Source: SFHK01 sp964554795 (lineage in GTDB: Bacteria; Bacillota; Clostridia; Christensenellales; Aristaeellaceae). Taken from it: 64,000 bases of DNA. Each line of letters begins with the position of its first letter. Within the stretch, counting starts at the first letter, position 1. Position numbers and translations under genes: made by a program. The notes beneath the pieces are model-generated. The model had not been told where the DNA came from. It saw only the letters and a list, made by a program, of their open reading frames with translations, and ran no database searches. Location: assembly GCA_964554795.1 (NCBI GenBank), contig CAZKQB010000001.1, positions 62,001-126,000 of the forward strand, written 5' to 3'. This document shows, in pieces, positions 59,829 through 64,000 of the stretch.

Positions 59829-62414
59829 ATGGCGCTTTCACAGATGATGCAGCAGTATCTGGACATCAAGGAGCAGAATAAGGACGCGCTCCTGTTTTTT
59901 CGCGTCGGCGATTTTTACGAGATGTTCTTTGACGATGCGGTGTTGACGTCGCGCGAGCTGGAGCTTACGCTGACGGGAAAGGATTGCGGCCTGTCTGAAC
60001 GAGCGCCGATGTGTGGCGTTCCATACCACGCATTGGACGTGTATGTGGCAAGGCTCATCGAGAAGGGCTACAAGGTTGCCATCTGCGAGCAGATGACGGA
60101 TCCTGCGCTGTCCAAGGGACTGGTGGAGCGCGCCGTCACACGCGTGGTTACGCCTGGTACGGTGATCGACGCCGGCATGCTGGAGGAGAAAAAGCCTAAC
60201 TATATTATGGCGATTTTGCTTCACAAGGATCGCGCAGGCTGCGTGTTTGCCGACGTATCCACTGGCGAATTCTATTTATATCAGTTCGCGGGTGCGCGCA
60301 TGCGTCTTGCAGACGAAATCGCGCGTATCGATCCGAAGGAAATCCTGACCAACAATGCGGCGCTTCTTCGCGAGCTGGCGGCACGTCTTCCGAACGCGGT
60401 TACCGAGCGTGGCGAAGAAACGTTTGACTACGCGCGCGCAAAAAAGGTGATGGACGCGCATTTCGGGAAGGAAAGCTATGATTCCGAGCATACCGGAAGG
60501 CTGGCCATTGCAGCTGCGGGTGCGTTGCTTGAATACCTGACGGAGACACAGAAGAACGCACTTTTGCACATTGTAACAGCCGTTCCGTACGACAACACTC
60601 GCTATATGGCTCTCGACCGCACGGCAATGGCCAATCTCGAACTGACGCAGACGCTGCGAGGACAGTCCCGCAAGGGCTCGCTTCTAGGAGTGCTGGACAT
60701 GACCTCAACGGCCATGGGCAGCCGCATGCTGCGAAGCTGGATTGAGCAACCGCTGATTTCAAAGGAAGAAATCGAGCGGCGGCTGGATGCCGTTTCCACA
60801 CTCAAGGATGCGCCGATGCTTTTGGACGGCCTTGGGGATGCGCTGAACGGCGTATATGATGTGGAAAGGCTTTTGAGCCGTATTGCCTATGAGACGGTGA
60901 ATCCGCACGATTGCCTATCGCTTCTGCGGTCGCTGAAGGCTGTGCCGGGTATCCGAACGTTGCTTTCAGGGCAGACGGGGCTGCTGGCCGATACCTGCGC
61001 GAAGCTCGATCCGATGGAGGCGATGGCAGGGGAAATCGACTGCGCCATTTCGGAGGATGCGCCGCTGATTATCCGCGAGGGCGGCATCTTTAAAAACGGC
61101 TACAACGCGGAACTGGATGAACTGCGCGTGGCTTCGCGCGACGGCAAGGAATGGCTGGCGCAGCTGGAGGCAAAGGAACGCGAGGCAACGGGCATTAAAA
61201 ATCTGAAAATCGGCTATAACCGGGTGTTCGGGTATTACATAGAGGTCACAAAGTCATTTTACGAGCTGGTGCCGTATCGCTATGTGCGCAAGCAGACGTT
61301 GGCAAATTGCGAGCGATTCATTACGGACGAGCTAAAGGAACTGGAAAAGACCATTCTGGGCGCGGACGAGAACGCCGTGAAGCTGGAGTACAGCCTGTTT
61401 GTTGAGCTTAGACAGAAGCTGAAGGCGGAGCTTATGCGACTGCGCGCAACAGCGATGAGTCTTAAAACACTGGATGCGCTTTGCGCGCTGGCGCGGGCGG
61501 CAAACGAAAACGGCTATGTGCGTCCGGAGATCAACACCGAGGGACGGTATGAGATTGTAGCCGGTCGGCATCCAGTAGTGGAGGAAGCCATTGGGCACGA
61601 CCGATTTGTGCCGAATGATACGAGGCTGGACGAAAACGGGCGCGTGATGATCATTACCGGCCCGAATATGGCCGGTAAATCGACCTATATGCGGCAGGTG
61701 GCGTTGATTGTACTTATGGCGCATGTAGGCTCATTTGTGCCTGCCGAGAAGGCGGATATTTCGCTTACCGATCGCATCTTTACCCGCATCGGCGCAAGCG
61801 ACGATCTGTATGCAGGACAGTCTACGTTCATGGTGGAAATGAGCGAGATGGCGACGATTCTCAAATTCGCCACGCGCCACAGCCTTGTGATTCTGGACGA
61901 GGTTGGGCGCGGCACGTCCACGTTTGACGGCCTTTCCATCGCGTGGGCGGCTGTGGAATACATTGCCGGGGAGAAGTGCGGCGCGCGCACGCTGTTTGCA
62001 ACGCATTATCACGAGCTTTCGGTTCTGGAGGGACAGCTTCCCGGCGTGGTCAATTACCGGGTGACGGCGAAGGAACAGGGCGAGGACGTGATCTTCCTGC
62101 GCAAGGTTGTGCCTGGCGGCGAGGACAGAAGCTACGGCGTGGCGGTCGCAAAGCTGGCAGGGCTTCCCACGGGCGTGATTTCGCGCGCAAGGCAGATCAT
62201 GGCGCGGCTTGAGGTGGATGACGACGCGCGCGGCTCTATTGGAAAGACGATTCTGGATAAGCGAAAGAACGCCGGAGACCGGCAGATTGCGTTTACTGAC
62301 TATCAGCCAATGGAGCTGGTGGAGGAAATTCGCAAGCTGGACGTGATGAGCATGTCGCCGATTGACGCGCTCAACATGCTGTACAGGCTAAGTGAAGAGG
62401 CACGGAGGATTTAA
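59829..62414 (+). CDS. mutS: DNA mismatch repair protein MutS
   Basis: The 861-residue protein has the N-terminal mismatch-binding motif FFRVGDFYEMFF (Phe-x-Glu), core and clamp domains, and the ABC ATPase with Walker A GPNMAGKST, Walker B LVILDEVGRGTSTFDG and a C-terminal helix-turn-helix. It recognises mispairs and recruits MutL. It is immediately upstream of mutL. Confidence 0.97.
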   Translation: MALSQMMQQYLDIKEQNKDALLFFRVGDFYEMFFDDAVLTSRELELTLTGKDCGLSERAPMCGVPYHALDVYVARLIEKGYKVAICEQMTDPALSKGLVERAVTRVVTPGTVIDAGMLEEKKPNYIMAILLHKDRAGCVFADVSTGEFYLYQFAGARMRLADEIARIDPKEILTNNAALLRELAARLPNAVTERGEETFDYARAKKVMDAHFGKESYDSEHTGRLAIAAAGALLEYLTETQKNALLHIVTAVPYDNTRYMALDRTAMANLELTQTLRGQSRKGSLLGVLDMTSTAMGSRMLRSWIEQPLISKEEIERRLDAVSTLKDAPMLLDGLGDALNGVYDVERLLSRIAYETVNPHDCLSLLRSLKAVPGIRTLLSGQTGLLADTCAKLDPMEAMAGEIDCAISEDAPLIIREGGIFKNGYNAELDELRVASRDGKEWLAQLEAKEREATGIKNLKIGYNRVFGYYIEVTKSFYELVPYRYVRKQTLANCERFITDELKELEKTILGADENAVKLEYSLFVELRQKLKAELMRLRATAMSLKTLDALCALARAANENGYVRPEINTEGRYEIVAGRHPVVEEAIGHDRFVPNDTRLDENGRVMIITGPNMAGKSTYMRQVALIVLMAHVGSFVPAEKADISLTDRIFTRIGASDDLYAGQSTFMVEMSEMATILKFATRHSLVILDEVGRGTSTFDGLSIAWAAVEYIAGEKCGARTLFATHYHELSVLEGQLPGVVNYRVTAKEQGEDVIFLRKVVPGGEDRSYGVAVAKLAGLPTGVISRARQIMARLEVDDDARGSIGKTILDKRKNAGDRQIAFTDYQPMELVEEIRKLDVMSMSPIDALNMLYRLSEEARRI

Positions 62415-64000
62415 ATGGCAATTCACATACTGGATGCGGCCACGGTAGGCAAGATATCCGCGGGCGAGGTTGTGGAGCGGCCGTCGTCTGTTGCAAAGGA
62501 ACTGATTGAAAACTCGCTGGATGCGGGCGCGACGAGCATTACCGTGGAAATCAAGGATGGAGGCATTTCCTATCTGCGCGTGACAGACAACGGTTGCGGC
62601 ATTCCCTTTTCGGACGCCCGAATGGCGTTTGAAAATCACGCCACGAGCAAGTTGAAAAATGCCGACGGATTATTTGATATCCGCACACTGGGCTTTCGCG
62701 GTGAGGCGCTGCCGTCGATTGCGGCGGTTTCGCGCGTGACCATGACTACGCGCACGAAGGATGCAGAAGCGGGCGCGAAGGTGGAAGTCGAGGGCGGGCG
62801 CTTTGTCGGCGTGAGTGAGACCGGCTGTCCGGAGGGCACCACGATCGTGATGCGCGGTCTGTTTTTTAATCTGCCCGTACGCCGAGTATTTCTGAAAAAG
62901 CCGGTGTACGAGCAGGGGCTGCTCAACGAGCTCGTGCAGCGTATGATTCTGGGCAATCCTGGTGTAGCGTTTCGGTTGATTGCAAACGGCCGGGCGATCT
63001 ATCGCTCCTATGGCGATGGCGACGTGCGGCATGCGGCGCTGTCCGTGTTCGGGCGCGAGTGCGCGCAGGCGCTGCGGGAGATAAACGCATCCGAGGGTGC
63101 GTTCACGGTAAAGGGACTGATTGGCGTGGGTGATGAGGCGAGGCCGACGCGAGCACAGCAGTGCTTTTTTGTCAATGGCCGCCTGATTCGCTGCACGCTG
63201 CTTTCGCAGGCACTGGAGGAAGCGTGTCGCGGTCGCGTGACGATCGGCATGTATCCGATGTGCGCGCTCGCGGTTACCATGCCGCCGGAAAGCGTGGATA
63301 TCAATGTGCATCCCAGCAAGCTGGAGGTGCGTTTCCGCGATGAGGCTGCATTCCGGCTTACGGCGCAATCGCTGTTTCAGAAGGCGTTCACGGCGGAAAC
63401 GATGGTGAATTCGTTTTCCACGCCGCGCGTCCCCGAAATGCCTCAGACGACGGTCACGCGTGTGACGGCTGCGATGGATCGATTGATCGATCCTGCATCC
63501 GCTGCGAAGACGGAGAAGCCGCCGCAAGCTACGCTTGCGCAGAGTATCTCGATAGCTGCGGGTGAGGTACGCGAGGGCGGGTTTGTACCCAAAACCGTGC
63601 AGATGGCGAGCAAGGGCGGGGTTGTGCCGAAGCCGGCGGGTGAGGCGCGCGAGGGTAGATTTGTGCCAAAACCATCTGTGGCTGCGGATGGCACGGCATG
63701 CAAGGATGTACCTTCGGTGACGAAGGACGTTTCCGCGAACGAAAAGCCTTTCGTGCAGAATGTCGACGCGCCCGTAAAGCCGGAAAAGGCCGAGCAGCTT
63801 GAAATGCCGGAAACGGTGGTTCCCAAGGCACAGTATCGCGTAATCGGCACGCTGTTTCACACCTACATCCTGCTGGAGCACGGCGACAATTTTCTGATGA
63901 TCGATCAGCATGCGGCGCATGAGCGTCTCAACTATGAAAGGTATCGGGCGCTATTGGATGACGGCATAGCGGCTCAGCAGCTGCTGGCGCCGTATATCAT
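62415..64000 (+). CDS. mutL: DNA mismatch repair protein MutL (3' end outside window)
   Basis: The first 528 residues are present. The GHKL ATPase motifs are KELIENSLDAGA, DNGCGIP, TLGFRGEAL and the S5-like region ending VHPSKLEVRF. From about residue 345 a long linker contains repeated VPK units. The C-terminal dimerisation domain begins around YRVIGTLFHTYILLE and includes DQHAAHERLNYE, the DQHA(x)2E endonuclease motif. It starts directly at the mutS stop. Confidence 0.96.
   Translation, partial: MAIHILDAATVGKISAGEVVERPSSVAKELIENSLDAGATSITVEIKDGGISYLRVTDNGCGIPFSDARMAFENHATSKLKNADGLFDIRTLGFRGEALPSIAAVSRVTMTTRTKDAEAGAKVEVEGGRFVGVSETGCPEGTTIVMRGLFFNLPVRRVFLKKPVYEQGLLNELVQRMILGNPGVAFRLIANGRAIYRSYGDGDVRHAALSVFGRECAQALREINASEGAFTVKGLIGVGDEARPTRAQQCFFVNGRLIRCTLLSQALEEACRGRVTIGMYPMCALAVTMPPESVDINVHPSKLEVRFRDEAAFRLTAQSLFQKAFTAETMVNSFSTPRVPEMPQTTVTRVTAAMDRLIDPASAAKTEKPPQATLAQSISIAAGEVREGGFVPKTVQMASKGGVVPKPAGEAREGRFVPKPSVAADGTACKDVPSVTKDVSANEKPFVQNVDAPVKPEKAEQLEMPETVVPKAQYRVIGTLFHTYILLEHGDNFLMIDQHAAHERLNYERYRALLDDGIAAQQLLAPYI

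Overview
The window is GC-rich, densely packed chromosome of an endospore-forming anaerobic Firmicute of the class Clostridia. The evidence is spoIVA, spoVT, the spoIIAA-spoIIAB-sigF operon and a SpoVK-type ATPase, together with ctsR-mcsA-mcsB-clpC, a class B sortase, an anaerobic (radical SAM) sulfatase maturase and strong GGAGG ribosome binding sites throughout. The species cannot be named from the sequence. No rRNA, CRISPR array, transposase or prophage was seen.

Layout. 1-4274: a three-gene minus-strand redox operon (FAD flavoprotein, SDR, old-yellow-enzyme protein with a C-terminal Cys cluster) divergent from an MFS transporter. 4448-9571: deoD, a SpoVK-like AAA ATPase overlapping a HEPN-like/CBS protein, a DUF3810 membrane metalloprotein and pgi. 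9715-10817: a probable metal-regulated operon of DUF3793, flavodoxin and a 29-residue membrane peptide, with palindromic operators at its promoter. 11080-13385: SGNH esterase and a split ThrE-type exporter. 13379-17009: a membrane-anchored Hsp70-like ATPase, its small membrane partner and sortase B. 17157-18635: spoIVA.

18710-31602 is a carbohydrate-processing locus: anaerobic sulfatase maturase, a 49-codon ORF, a sugar isomerase-like TIM barrel, three Gfo/Idh/MocA oxidoreductases, one Cys-type sulfatase, one sulfatase-like protein that has lost the formylglycine motif, an AraC regulator, an ABC sugar importer without its own ATPase and an EamA transporter. No classical glycoside hydrolase is present, which fits an oxidation/elimination (3-keto sugar) route acting on sulfated sugars. 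A five-tRNA operon (Val-Asp-Phe-Gly-Cys) follows, then a DUF4829 protein, a GH4 alpha-galactosidase-like enzyme and a ribokinase-like kinase.

35471-45132 is largely housekeeping: spoVT, mazG, HU, rqcP, an ispD-ispF fusion, luxS-mtnN and the CtsR-controlled heat-shock operon with a visible CtsR box. A lower-GC phosphotransferase gene at 45411-46448 looks acquired. 46811-52506 holds a class A PBP, an FtsH paralogue without its extracytoplasmic domain, and the spoIIA operon, whose first Shine-Dalgarno lies inside a terminator-like hairpin. 52514 to the end: lysA, the TIGR03960/TIGR03936-type pair, rng, miaB, a YlbF-family protein with a Cys tail, mutS and the start of mutL.
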